Assembly: GCA_964487545.1 (NCBI GenBank)
Contig: CAZARI010000006.1
Span: 48,459-112,458 of the forward strand
DNA length: 64,000 nt
Source: SKUL01 sp964487545
GTDB taxonomy: Bacteria > Bacteroidota > Bacteroidia > Flavobacteriales_D > SKUL01
Reading direction: 5' to 3'
Made by a program: the position numbers and the translations under genes
Shown here: piece after piece, positions 44,530-51,375 of the stretch
Layout: every line of letters starts with the position of its first letter
Position numbering within the stretch: the first letter of the stretch is position 1
The notes under the pieces: model-generated
Told to the model about the DNA's origin: nothing
What the model saw: the letters and a program-made list of their open reading frames with translations, nothing else
Databases searched by the model: none

Positions 44530-45510
44530 ATGAAATGTAAAGTCCTTTTTTTAATTTTTTGGATGATCGCGAACAGCCTTTTCTCCCAAAATCTGGTGCC
44601 CAACCCGAGCTTTGAAGAGTATATTGATTGCCCGTGGAGTAGCACGGAACTTCATCAGAATTGTGTAGACTGGTATTCTTTTGCTCTTACTCCTGACTAT
44701 TTTAATGCCTGTAGCGAGTACATGGCTGGTGTTCCCTCGAATGCATGGGGCTATCAGTCGGCCATTACCGGCGAGGCTTATGCCGCATTAATTACTTATA
44801 GTTCAATTTTTGTTAATGAAAGAGAGTACATTGCAGCTCCCCTCACTTCATCTTTAGAACCCGGGGAGAGTTACTATGTGATGTTCTACGTTTCGCTTTT
44901 CGATGGCGGTGTAATAGATAATTATCACTGTGCAATAGATAGAATCGGAGCCAAGTTTTTTGAAGATCCGGATTACTCACCTGATAATCCTTATTCACCG
45001 GAAAACGAATCTGATATTGAGTACAATGAATTAATGTCAGATACGGCTAATTGGGTGCTTATTGACGGTTGGTTTGAAGCAGATCAGGAATACGATTGGT
45101 TTGCCATTGGTAATTTTTACGAAGATATCCATACTGATACTATGCAAATGGGTGATCCTGGGTATTGTTATGGAATGTATTATATCGAAAACGTTTGCAT
45201 AGCAACCGACCCTAAAGATTGTGATTATCTTAAACAAGATTCGGATCTTACGTCGACCAATGATTTAGATCAATTGGAAACAACCATTCAAGTGTTTCCC
45301 AATCAATCACCGGGGCAGTTTCAGATAACATCATCAACGGTTTTAACCGAAATAAAAGTATTCAACGCTATTGGTCAATTGATAAAAAAACAATACGTGG
45401 GCCAAAAAGAATTGAATATAGACGGCACAAACTGGTCAAAAGGACTTTACATTTTAAAGGTGACAGATGAAGACAATCATCAACAAACCTTTAAAATTAT
45501 CAAACAATGA
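44530..45510 (+). CDS. Secreted protein with T9SS type A sorting domain
   Basis: A 326-residue exported protein. Signal peptide MKCKVLFLIFWMIANSLFSQ, then NLVPNPSFEEYIDCPWS, the start of a carbohydrate-binding-like/jellyroll module widespread in secreted Bacteroidota proteins (about 20-215; one disulfide likely between the early cysteines). The C-terminal 75 residues (IQVFPNQSPGQFQ, VFNAIGQLIKK, WSKGLYILKV, FKIIKQ) are a type A T9SS signal. No catalytic motif seen. It overlaps the next gene by 4 nt. More AT-rich than mgtE. Confidence 0.85.
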   Translation: MKCKVLFLIFWMIANSLFSQNLVPNPSFEEYIDCPWSSTELHQNCVDWYSFALTPDYFNACSEYMAGVPSNAWGYQSAITGEAYAALITYSSIFVNEREYIAAPLTSSLEPGESYYVMFYVSLFDGGVIDNYHCAIDRIGAKFFEDPDYSPDNPYSPENESDIEYNELMSDTANWVLIDGWFEADQEYDWFAIGNFYEDIHTDTMQMGDPGYCYGMYYIENVCIATDPKDCDYLKQDSDLTSTNDLDQLETTIQVFPNQSPGQFQITSSTVLTEIKVFNAIGQLIKKQYVGQKELNIDGTNWSKGLYILKVTDEDNHQQTFKIIKQ

Positions 45511-45881
45511 AAAATGTTATAAATAAATTCCGAAAAATAACCACAACTGTACTGACCTTATTGGTTATGGTATGTACAACTCAAAATTCAATTGGTCAGG
45601 CTTCCGTTCTTGGCAATACTCCAACAGGTGGAGCTTTCTTAGGATGGGACGACACTGGGAACACCAATCTGGACATCCTCCAAAACAACACCCTTCGGCA
45701 ACGATTTCAGTCCGTAAACTGGACAGGTATAAATGGTGCTGCTGATAACAATGCTTCACGCATTCATCTGGGGCTTGACGGGAATTTTATGAACCCGTTT
45801 AGTCTTATCCACATTTCTTTCCCTCGGTGTCACTCGAAGAGGACGCCGAGGAAATCTGACCTCAATCTGTCTACTCAATAA
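45507..45881 (+). pseudogene. Secreted protein truncated by a REP/RAYT insertion
   Basis: A 124-residue frame. It starts as an exported protein (signal near residues 10-31), followed by SVLGNTPTGGAFLGWDDTGN and GADNNASRIHLGLDGNFMN-like text, the normal opening of a larger T9SS-secreted family. After FMNPFSLIHI (nt about 45815) the reading enters the REP palindrome at 45823 and ends SFPRCHSKRTPRKSDL, encoded by the repeat itself. No continuation is found beyond the insertion at 46626, so the 3' part is gone. The ATGA overlap with the preceding gene suggests it was originally the second gene of a secretion pair. Confidence 0.75.
45823..45850. repeat. REP palindrome 1
   Basis: CTCGGTGTC (45823-45831) pairs with GACGCCGAG (45842-45850) across a 10-nt loop, one G-T pair. 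It interrupts the truncated secreted-protein gene. Confidence 0.85.
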
Positions 45882-46437
45882 ACTCCCGGAAATCCCAAAT
45901 CGGAAACTCTGAATGTTGCTCTAATTCATAAAAAGCAGCACTCGAATATTTATAATCAAGATAAGAATCCACGAGCATCCATTTTCCAGTACAGGGATTA
46001 TGATGAATATAGTCCATTACTCTCAGTATGTTTTGTCTATCCACGATTGTTTTGGCATCGAACGAATGACGAAAAACCCGGTGTAGTTTACCCTTTTGGG
46101 TTTCATTCTTACTGACACCTGATGTCAGCACGTCTAACACTTCCACCTGATTTTTCGCTTTCAATCTTCGAATAATCTCATACGCTAAAAATCTTTTCGT
46201 CTCGGAAAGAGCCGTGTTGAGGTTACGGCTTTCTTCCGTTGCAAACAACAACATATGGAAGTGATTAGGCATCACTACAAAACAAGTATTCATAAAACCT
46301 TTAGCTGCTAATTTGTTGATCGAGTTTGGTAGAAAATCATAAATAGCGGTCATTTCCAGAAGGTTCATCCACTTGAAGCAAGTGAAGGTGATGAAATAAA
46401 AGGTGTTATCTTCGGAATGCTGACGGTGAGTTGCCAT
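45871..46437 (-). CDS. REP-associated tyrosine transposase (RAYT, Y1_Tnp)
   Basis: A 188-residue single-strand transposase of the IS200/IS605-derived RAYT family. The HUH motif is MPNHFHMLL (His59-Phe60-His61) and the catalytic tyrosine is in VMDYIHHNP (Tyr143). Such proteins recognise and cut REP hairpins; four hairpins with a CTCGG-type stem lie just outside the gene (one left, three right), which is the typical RAYT/REP layout. The protein looks full length and intact. Orientation is opposite to the gene it interrupts. Confidence 0.93.
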   Translation of the reverse strand: MATHRQHSEDNTFYFITFTCFKWMNLLEMTAIYDFLPNSINKLAAKGFMNTCFVVMPNHFHMLLFATEESRNLNTALSETKRFLAYEIIRRLKAKNQVEVLDVLTSGVSKNETQKGKLHRVFRHSFDAKTIVDRQNILRVMDYIHHNPCTGKWMLVDSYLDYKYSSAAFYELEQHSEFPIWDFREFIE

Positions 46438-46469
46438 TTATCAATCGAAGTTAGAATAAATCTATAATC

Positions 46470-46497
46470 CTCGGCGTCCCTTTCAGGTGACACTGAG
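46470..46497. repeat. REP palindrome 2
   Basis: CTCGGCGTC (46470-46478) and GACACTGAG (46489-46497), one mismatch and one G-T pair, 10-nt loop. Same stem family as copy 1. Confidence 0.8.
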
Positions 46498-46554
46498 GGA
46501 TTAAAAATACAGTGAGTTGCTATGATAAACTGATGTTTGAACAAATCTAAAAAA

Positions 46555-46582
46555 CTCGGCGTCCTCTGCGAATGACACCGAG
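46555..46582. repeat. REP palindrome 3
   Basis: CTCGGCGTC (46555-46563) and GACACCGAG (46574-46582), 10-nt loop. Closest copy to REP 1, in reverse orientation. Confidence 0.85.
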
Positions 46583-46599
46583 GGAATCAAAATAGCTCC

Positions 46600-46625
46600 T
46601 CAGAGTCCCGTGCCGGTGACTCTGA
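46600..46625. repeat. REP palindrome 4 (variant)
   Basis: TCAGAGTC (46600-46607) pairs perfectly with GACTCTGA (46618-46625). The stem differs from copies 1-3 but keeps the GTC...GAC inner pairs and loop length. Confidence 0.65.
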
Positions 46626-46654
46626 TGGAAGGCAATCAGAAAAGGAGTAAAACT

Positions 46655-47428
46655 TTAAGGTCTGTAAATCAACCCCGTCAACTCCACAAATTCCTCAACA
46701 GTCAGCGTTTCAGGTCGTCGGTCGAACAGGTGGTGGTCGGTGATGCTGCCGGGTTGTAACATGGGCCGGGAAGAATTGCGGATGGTTTTGCGGCGTTGAT
46801 TGAAAGTGGTTTTTACCACGCGTTTAAAATCATCGACAGAGCACGGCAGCTCCTTAATATCATTTCTGCGCAGGTGGATCACCCCGGATTCTACATTGGG
46901 TGGAGGATTGAATTCCTCCCGTCCTACAGAAAAAAGATACTCGATGTGGTAAAAAGCCTGCAAGAGCACGCTGAGGATTCCATAGTCTTTATTCCCAGGG
47001 CCCGATGCGATCCGTTCGGCCACTTCCTTCTGAAACATACCCACCACCTCGGGCACCTGATTGCGTTGATCAAATACCCGAAAGAGAATTTGGCTGGAAA
47101 TATTGTACGGAAAATTGCCAATAATGCCCACTTGCACATCGCCAAATTGCTGATGCAAATCGAGCTGTAGAAAATCGCTGTCCAAAATGTGCCCCGAAAG
47201 CTGCGGATAGTGTTTTTGCAGATAGAGTACCGATTCGCTGTCGATTTCCGACACCCACAATTCAAAAGGAGTGAGCGGGAGCAGATGACGGGTCAACGCG
47301 CCGGTTCCCGGACCGATTTCCAACAGGTGTTTGTAGCCTTTGTGACCGTTTAGGCTCTCCGCTATTTGCTGCGCGACGCCGGCGTTGGTCAAAAAGTGCT
47401 GACCGAGGTGTTTTTTAGCCCTTACCAT
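46655..47428 (-). CDS. rsmA: 16S rRNA dimethyladenosine transferase RsmA (KsgA)
   Basis: A 257-residue methyltransferase that dimethylates two adjacent adenosines in the 3' helix of 16S rRNA, a late step in small-subunit maturation. The sequence opens VRAKKHLGQHFLTNAGVAQQ, with motif I LEIGPGTGALT near residues 36-46 and the catalytic motif NFPYNISSQI (N-x-P-Y form). The C-terminal domain ends LTVEEFVELTGLI. Its start overlaps the DUF4286 gene by 14 nt, so it is probably co-translated with dnaJ and grpE upstream. Confidence 0.96.
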   Translation of the reverse strand: MVRAKKHLGQHFLTNAGVAQQIAESLNGHKGYKHLLEIGPGTGALTRHLLPLTPFELWVSEIDSESVLYLQKHYPQLSGHILDSDFLQLDLHQQFGDVQVGIIGNFPYNISSQILFRVFDQRNQVPEVVGMFQKEVAERIASGPGNKDYGILSVLLQAFYHIEYLFSVGREEFNPPPNVESGVIHLRRNDIKELPCSVDDFKRVVKTTFNQRRKTIRNSSRPMLQPGSITDHHLFDRRPETLTVEEFVELTGLIYRP

Positions 47429-47735
47429 CGGTGTGGTGAATCACGTGGAGCAGGGTGCGAAAGGCGCCGAATTTCCCTTCATACCTTTGTTGATGCTCGG
47501 CTTGAAGACGTGGTGCGTGTTGCTGCTGATAGGTTTCATAATCTTCCATACTGCGCAGCAGGTACTGGATGGAGTAGGAGGTTCCGCCTTCTTCTTCGGC
47601 CAATATCCGGGCAATTTTGTTTTCAATCATGAGTCCGGTAGCCATCACATCGGGAATGTGAATTTCCTTCATCCATTGCAGCCATTCGTCGTGCACCTGA
47701 TCGTCGATGATAATGGTAACGTTGTAGAGAATCAT
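47415..47735 (-). CDS. DUF4286-family protein
   Basis: A 106-residue cytoplasmic protein of a Bacteroidota family of unknown function (DUF4286), recognised by MILYNVTIIIDDQVHDEWLQ then WMKEIHIPDVM, SYSIQYLLRSMEDYETYQ, and KFGAFRTLLHVI. The pattern of strands and helices resembles a dimeric ferredoxin-like (ABM-type) fold, but no active-site residue is evident. It overlaps dnaJ by 4 nt and rsmA by 14 nt, so it is a regular member of this operon. Confidence 0.85.
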   Translation of the reverse strand: MILYNVTIIIDDQVHDEWLQWMKEIHIPDVMATGLMIENKIARILAEEEGGTSYSIQYLLRSMEDYETYQQQHAPRLQAEHQQRYEGKFGAFRTLLHVIHHTDGKG

Positions 47736-48847
47736 CCGAACATCTCTTTCACTTTGTGAAAAAATCCTTTATCGCGGTTTGTGGGTTGCGGTTCAAAGTT
47801 CTCCGAATCGCGCAGCGACTCCAAGAGTTGTTTTTCCTTTGCCGTAAGTTTTTGGGGTGTCCACAAGTTGATGTTCACCAACAGATCGCCGGTTTTTCCA
47901 CCCTGAACATTTGGAACCCCTTTTCCACGCAAGCGCACCATCTTACCACTTTGGGTGCCGGGCTCGAGTTTGATTTTTGCTTTTCCTTTTACCAGCGGAA
48001 CCTCGCAAGTTGCACCAAGCGTTGCATCCACAAAATTGACGTACAGTTCGAAATACAGATCGTTGCCCATGCGCTTCAACACGGGGTGTTCTTCTTCTTC
48101 GATAACAATCAGCAGGTCGCCGTTAATTCCGCCCATTGGAGCGGCATTTCCTTTTCCGGTCATGGTGAGTTGCATCCCTTCTTCTACTCCTGGCGGGATA
48201 TTCACCGTGATAATATCCTCTTCACGACGCAGGCCATGTTCGTCGGCACCCGGAGGCGATTTGGTTACCGTTTGTCCCATGCCGCTACAGGTAGGGCAGG
48301 TAGAGCTGGTTTGCATTTGCCCCAGAATGGTGTTGGTGACGCGCGTAATCTGACCGGTTCCTCCACAGGTTTGGCAGGTGCCGGTTTCTACGCCTTCTGC
48401 CTGAACCAGTTTATTGACTTTGAGCTTTTTCTCTACTCCATTAACGATTTCTTCGAGGTTGAGTTTTACCCGCACCCTCAAATTGGAGCCTTTAAAAACG
48501 CGTCGTCCGCGTTGACCGCCGAATCCACCACCGAAACCTCCGCCGAAAATATCGCCAAACTGGCTAAAAATATCTTCCATGCTCATGCCGCCGCCAAAGC
48601 CGCCGGCTCCACTGGCTGCGCCGCCCATTCCGGCATGACCGAACTGGTCGTAGCGGGCTCTTTTGTCGGCGTTGCTCAGTACCTCGTACGCCTCGGCCGC
48701 CTCTTTAAACTTTTTCTCGGCGGTGGGGTCACCGGGGTTTTTATCCGGATGAAATTGCAGCGCCAGTTTGCGGTAAGCTTTTTTAATCTCGCTTTCCGTA
48801 GCGTTGCGCTCTATACCAAGAACTTCGTAATAATCTTTCTTAGCCAT
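47732..48847 (-). CDS. dnaJ: Chaperone DnaJ with reduced zinc domain
   Basis: A 371-residue type I J-domain co-chaperone of DnaK. J domain 1-70 with the HPD motif in LALQFHPDKNPGD; glycine/phenylalanine-rich segment at about 75-115; substrate-binding domains at about 130-330. The usual cysteine-rich domain has four CxxCxGxG repeats; only two are present here (CQTCGGTG and CPTCSGMG, about residues 160-195). The positions of repeats 1 and 4 carry no cysteine. By the known pairing (1 with 4, 2 with 3), zinc centre I is lost and centre II kept. Overlaps DUF4286 by 4 nt and follows grpE by 4 nt. Confidence 0.95.
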   Translation of the reverse strand: MAKKDYYEVLGIERNATESEIKKAYRKLALQFHPDKNPGDPTAEKKFKEAAEAYEVLSNADKRARYDQFGHAGMGGAASGAGGFGGGMSMEDIFSQFGDIFGGGFGGGFGGQRGRRVFKGSNLRVRVKLNLEEIVNGVEKKLKVNKLVQAEGVETGTCQTCGGTGQITRVTNTILGQMQTSSTCPTCSGMGQTVTKSPPGADEHGLRREEDIITVNIPPGVEEGMQLTMTGKGNAAPMGGINGDLLIVIEEEEHPVLKRMGNDLYFELYVNFVDATLGATCEVPLVKGKAKIKLEPGTQSGKMVRLRGKGVPNVQGGKTGDLLVNINLWTPQKLTAKEKQLLESLRDSENFEPQPTNRDKGFFHKVKEMFG

Positions 48848-48851
48848 GTTT

Positions 48852-49418
48852 TTATTGTCCTACTATAACTTTGCTGAATCGCAATACCTGATCGTTCAGG
48901 TAATAACCCTTTTCAACGACATCCACCACCTTTCCTTTCAGATCTTCAGAAGGAGCGGCAACGTTGGTTATGGCCTCGTGCACATCGGTATCAAAAGGTT
49001 GGCCTTTTGCCTCAATTTCTTTCAGGCCGGCTTTGTCGAGAATGCCTTTCAGCTTGTTGTGAATCAGCGAAAAACCTAATTTTAGCGTCTCGACATCATC
49101 GATGGCTTTGTTCGATTCAATGGCGCGGTCAAAGTCGTCGAGCACAGGCAAAACAGCCATGATGGTATCGCCGGCTGCTGTTCGCTGCAACTCAATTTGC
49201 TGCCGTGCAGTTCGTCGACGGTAATTGTCAAATTCGGCATACAGTCGCAGATATTTGTCGTTCATGGCAGCCAACTCTTTTTCCAGCTCTTCCTCTCGAC
49301 CCGGCGTTTCCACTTCCTCTTCGGCCACTTCAGTTTCTGGGGTGACTTCCATATCCTTCTTGATATCAGTGTTTTCTATCTCTTCTGAAACGGATTTTTT
49401 CTTCTTCTTTTCCGACAT
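48852..49418 (-). CDS. grpE: Nucleotide exchange factor GrpE
   Basis: A 188-residue DnaK exchange factor. The start at 49418 (MSEKKKKKSV) is preferred over an open-frame start at 49457. A charged, disordered N-terminus (to about 55) leads to the long coiled-coil (AAMNDKYLRLYAEFDNYRRR) and the C-terminal beta domain with GQPFDTDVHEAITNVAA and VVEKGYYLNDQVLRFSKV. First gene of the grpE-dnaJ-DUF4286-rsmA unit, 4 nt before dnaJ. Confidence 0.96.
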   Translation of the reverse strand: MSEKKKKKSVSEEIENTDIKKDMEVTPETEVAEEEVETPGREEELEKELAAMNDKYLRLYAEFDNYRRRTARQQIELQRTAAGDTIMAVLPVLDDFDRAIESNKAIDDVETLKLGFSLIHNKLKGILDKAGLKEIEAKGQPFDTDVHEAITNVAAPSEDLKGKVVDVVEKGYYLNDQVLRFSKVIVGQ

Positions 49419-49788
49419 TTTCCTGAATTTAAAATAACGCACGATCGCAGTGACCAAATAGTTTGCCAGCCCAAATATGCAGACAAATTGTCACCTGAAT
49501 GTATCCTGAAAGCAAACAAGGCCATGGCATTTGCGCATGCGGGTAGGGGTCGGTCACCGGTGATTCTGTTTCGTTGCATTTCGGCATGCGAGGTGGCTTG
49601 CTAATTAGCGGGTTACAGTGCATTGTTTCCAAATTGTTAACCGATTCGCCCAATAGTTTACACGGTCTTTAAAGAGTAATAACGAAGCCTTCACCGGGCC
49701 TTAATTCAGTAGCAATACCGCAGCAGTAGGTTTGCATCGAATTCAAAAACACATTCAAAGAAACATTTCTCAACCAAAATTATCTACC
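49419..49788. other. 370-nt divergent intergenic region
   Basis: Holds promoters for grpE (a weak minus-strand TTTG-N18-TATTTTAA at 49429-49458) and for the 49789 lipoprotein (see 49727-49734). No other gene or repeat is supported. Confidence 0.5.
49727..49734 (+). promoter_or_regulatory. -7 element for the 49789 lipoprotein gene
   Basis: TAGGTTTG matches TAnnTTTG exactly; transcription would begin near 49741. An in-frame ATG at 49732 is therefore upstream of the mRNA, supporting 49789 as the start. Confidence 0.55.
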
Positions 49789-51273
49789 ATGAAATTTCAA
49801 ATCAACTTACTATTCATCGCTGTAGCCGTTTTCGGGATGGTGTCGATGACTTCCTGCAAAAAAGAAAAAGGTTGTACCGATCCCACAGCGGTGAATTACA
49901 ATCCCGACGCCAAGAGCGACGACGGGTCATGTAATTACGGTGACACAGGCGGTGGCAGCGGTACGGGCCAGACCATCGTGGTAACCGACGCCAGTATTGA
50001 GTCAGGACAAACCTACCACTGGACGGCCGACAACGAGTATCTGCTGGACGGATTGGTGTTTGTAGAAAACGGAGCCGCATTAAACATCGAGGCTGGAACA
50101 GTAATCCGTGGCAAAACAATTCCTTCTACTGGAGACAACACTTCCTCTTTGATTATTGCGCGGGGTGCGAGCATCAATGCGGTGGGTACCGTTAACGAGC
50201 CGATTATTTTTACCGCTGAAGATGACAATTTGAACGGCAACCTGTTGCCCACCGATTGTGGTCGCTGGGGCGGACTGATTATGCTCGGTAGCGCGCCTGC
50301 CTATGCCGATGGCAACACCGACAATATTTTGATTGAAGGAATGCCCTCTACCGAAACCCGTGGTGCATACGGTGGATCAAATCCCGGAGACGATTCGGGA
50401 ACCCTCAAGTACGTTTCTATCCGCTATTCGGGTGTGGGAATTGCTCCCGGTGACGAAATACAGGGGTTGACATTGGGCGGCGTAGGCAATGGAACTACCA
50501 TCGAGTACATCGACATTTACTCGAGCTGCGACGACGGAATTGAGATTTTTGGTGGCACGGTCGATATCAAATACATCAGCGTGGCTTTTGCTACCGACGA
50601 TTCTTACGACTTTGATTTGGGGTGGACCGGAAAAGGACAGTACCTGTTTGCCCTGATGGGTTGCTGCAGTGGCGATGCCTACGACAAAGCAGGAGAGTGG
50701 GACGGTGCCAGTCCCGACGATGCGCCACTGTGGTCAAGACCAGACCTGGCCAACATGACCTATATCGGTCCGGGAGCCAATGCCACCGGTGCACAAAACG
50801 CCATTCAAATGCGCGATGCATTCGGTGGTTCGGTTTACAACTCCATTTTTGCTGATTTTCCCGGAACGGGATTGGAAGTTGAGGATTTGCCTTCGGGATT
50901 GGACTCATACGAAAGGTTTCTCAATGGCGAGATTAAAATTCACAACAATACTTGGGCTGGATTTGCTGGAGCTGCCACGCTCAACGACCTGATTTTGGTG
51001 ACCGGTGCCGACGCCACCTACCCCGATGCAGCGGCCCTGAAGCAACACTTGTCCGACAACGCAAACGTCAATGTCGGCAACAGTGTGCTGGCTGGTATCA
51101 GCAGAACCCCAGGCACTGGAGCACTCAATCCTAAACCGGTTTCCAACTACGACAACACCGGAGCTGCGCCTGCCGGCATGGAGAACCCCGGATACCGCGG
51201 AGCCTTCAGCCCAACCGGACCGCTTTGGATTTCGCAATGGACCACCCTCGATAAATTCGGATTTCTGCAATAA
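49789..51273 (+). CDS. Surface-type lipoprotein with beta-helix-like domain, TonB-receptor partner
   Basis: A 494-residue lipoprotein. Signal MKFQINLLFIAVAVFGMVSM ends in a lipobox cysteine (SMTSCKK). A short cysteine-containing module follows, CTDPTAVNYNPDAKSDDGSC (about 28-47), a motif common in Bacteroidota secreted proteins and proposed to bind calcium. The rest (from about 60) is rich in G, D, N and T with repeated short strands (GAALNIEAGTVIRGKTI, GTTIEYIDIYSSCDDGIEIF), like a right-handed beta-helix. The gene lies directly before a TonB-dependent receptor gene, the usual layout for a substrate-capturing surface lipoprotein and its transporter. The ligand is unknown. Confidence 0.8.
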   Translation: MKFQINLLFIAVAVFGMVSMTSCKKEKGCTDPTAVNYNPDAKSDDGSCNYGDTGGGSGTGQTIVVTDASIESGQTYHWTADNEYLLDGLVFVENGAALNIEAGTVIRGKTIPSTGDNTSSLIIARGASINAVGTVNEPIIFTAEDDNLNGNLLPTDCGRWGGLIMLGSAPAYADGNTDNILIEGMPSTETRGAYGGSNPGDDSGTLKYVSIRYSGVGIAPGDEIQGLTLGGVGNGTTIEYIDIYSSCDDGIEIFGGTVDIKYISVAFATDDSYDFDLGWTGKGQYLFALMGCCSGDAYDKAGEWDGASPDDAPLWSRPDLANMTYIGPGANATGAQNAIQMRDAFGGSVYNSIFADFPGTGLEVEDLPSGLDSYERFLNGEIKIHNNTWAGFAGAATLNDLILVTGADATYPDAAALKQHLSDNANVNVGNSVLAGISRTPGTGALNPKPVSNYDNTGAAPAGMENPGYRGAFSPTGPLWISQWTTLDKFGFLQ

Positions 51274-51298
51274 ACAATCACACTTAAATAGCAATGGA

Positions 51299-51336
51299 GA
51301 ACAAGGAAGGGCGCAAAATCGTCCTTCCTCTTGTTC
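51299..51336 (+). promoter_or_regulatory. Intercistronic hairpin between lipoprotein and TonB-receptor genes
   Basis: GAACAA (51299-51304) and GGAAGG (51305-51310) pair with CCTTCC (51323-51328) and TTGTTC (51331-51336), two-base bulge. No T run follows, so it is more likely an mRNA-stability or expression-ratio element than a full terminator. Confidence 0.55.
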
Positions 51337-51375
51337 GTTAAAGTAACCCCTTCACAACCAAAAGAACTACACCAC

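Noticed and set aside
47756..48868. 370-codon plus-strand frame opposite dnaJ
   Set aside because: Unusually long but fully antisense to a certain dnaJ; phenylalanine/alanine-rich and without any motif. A product of codon bias in dnaJ.
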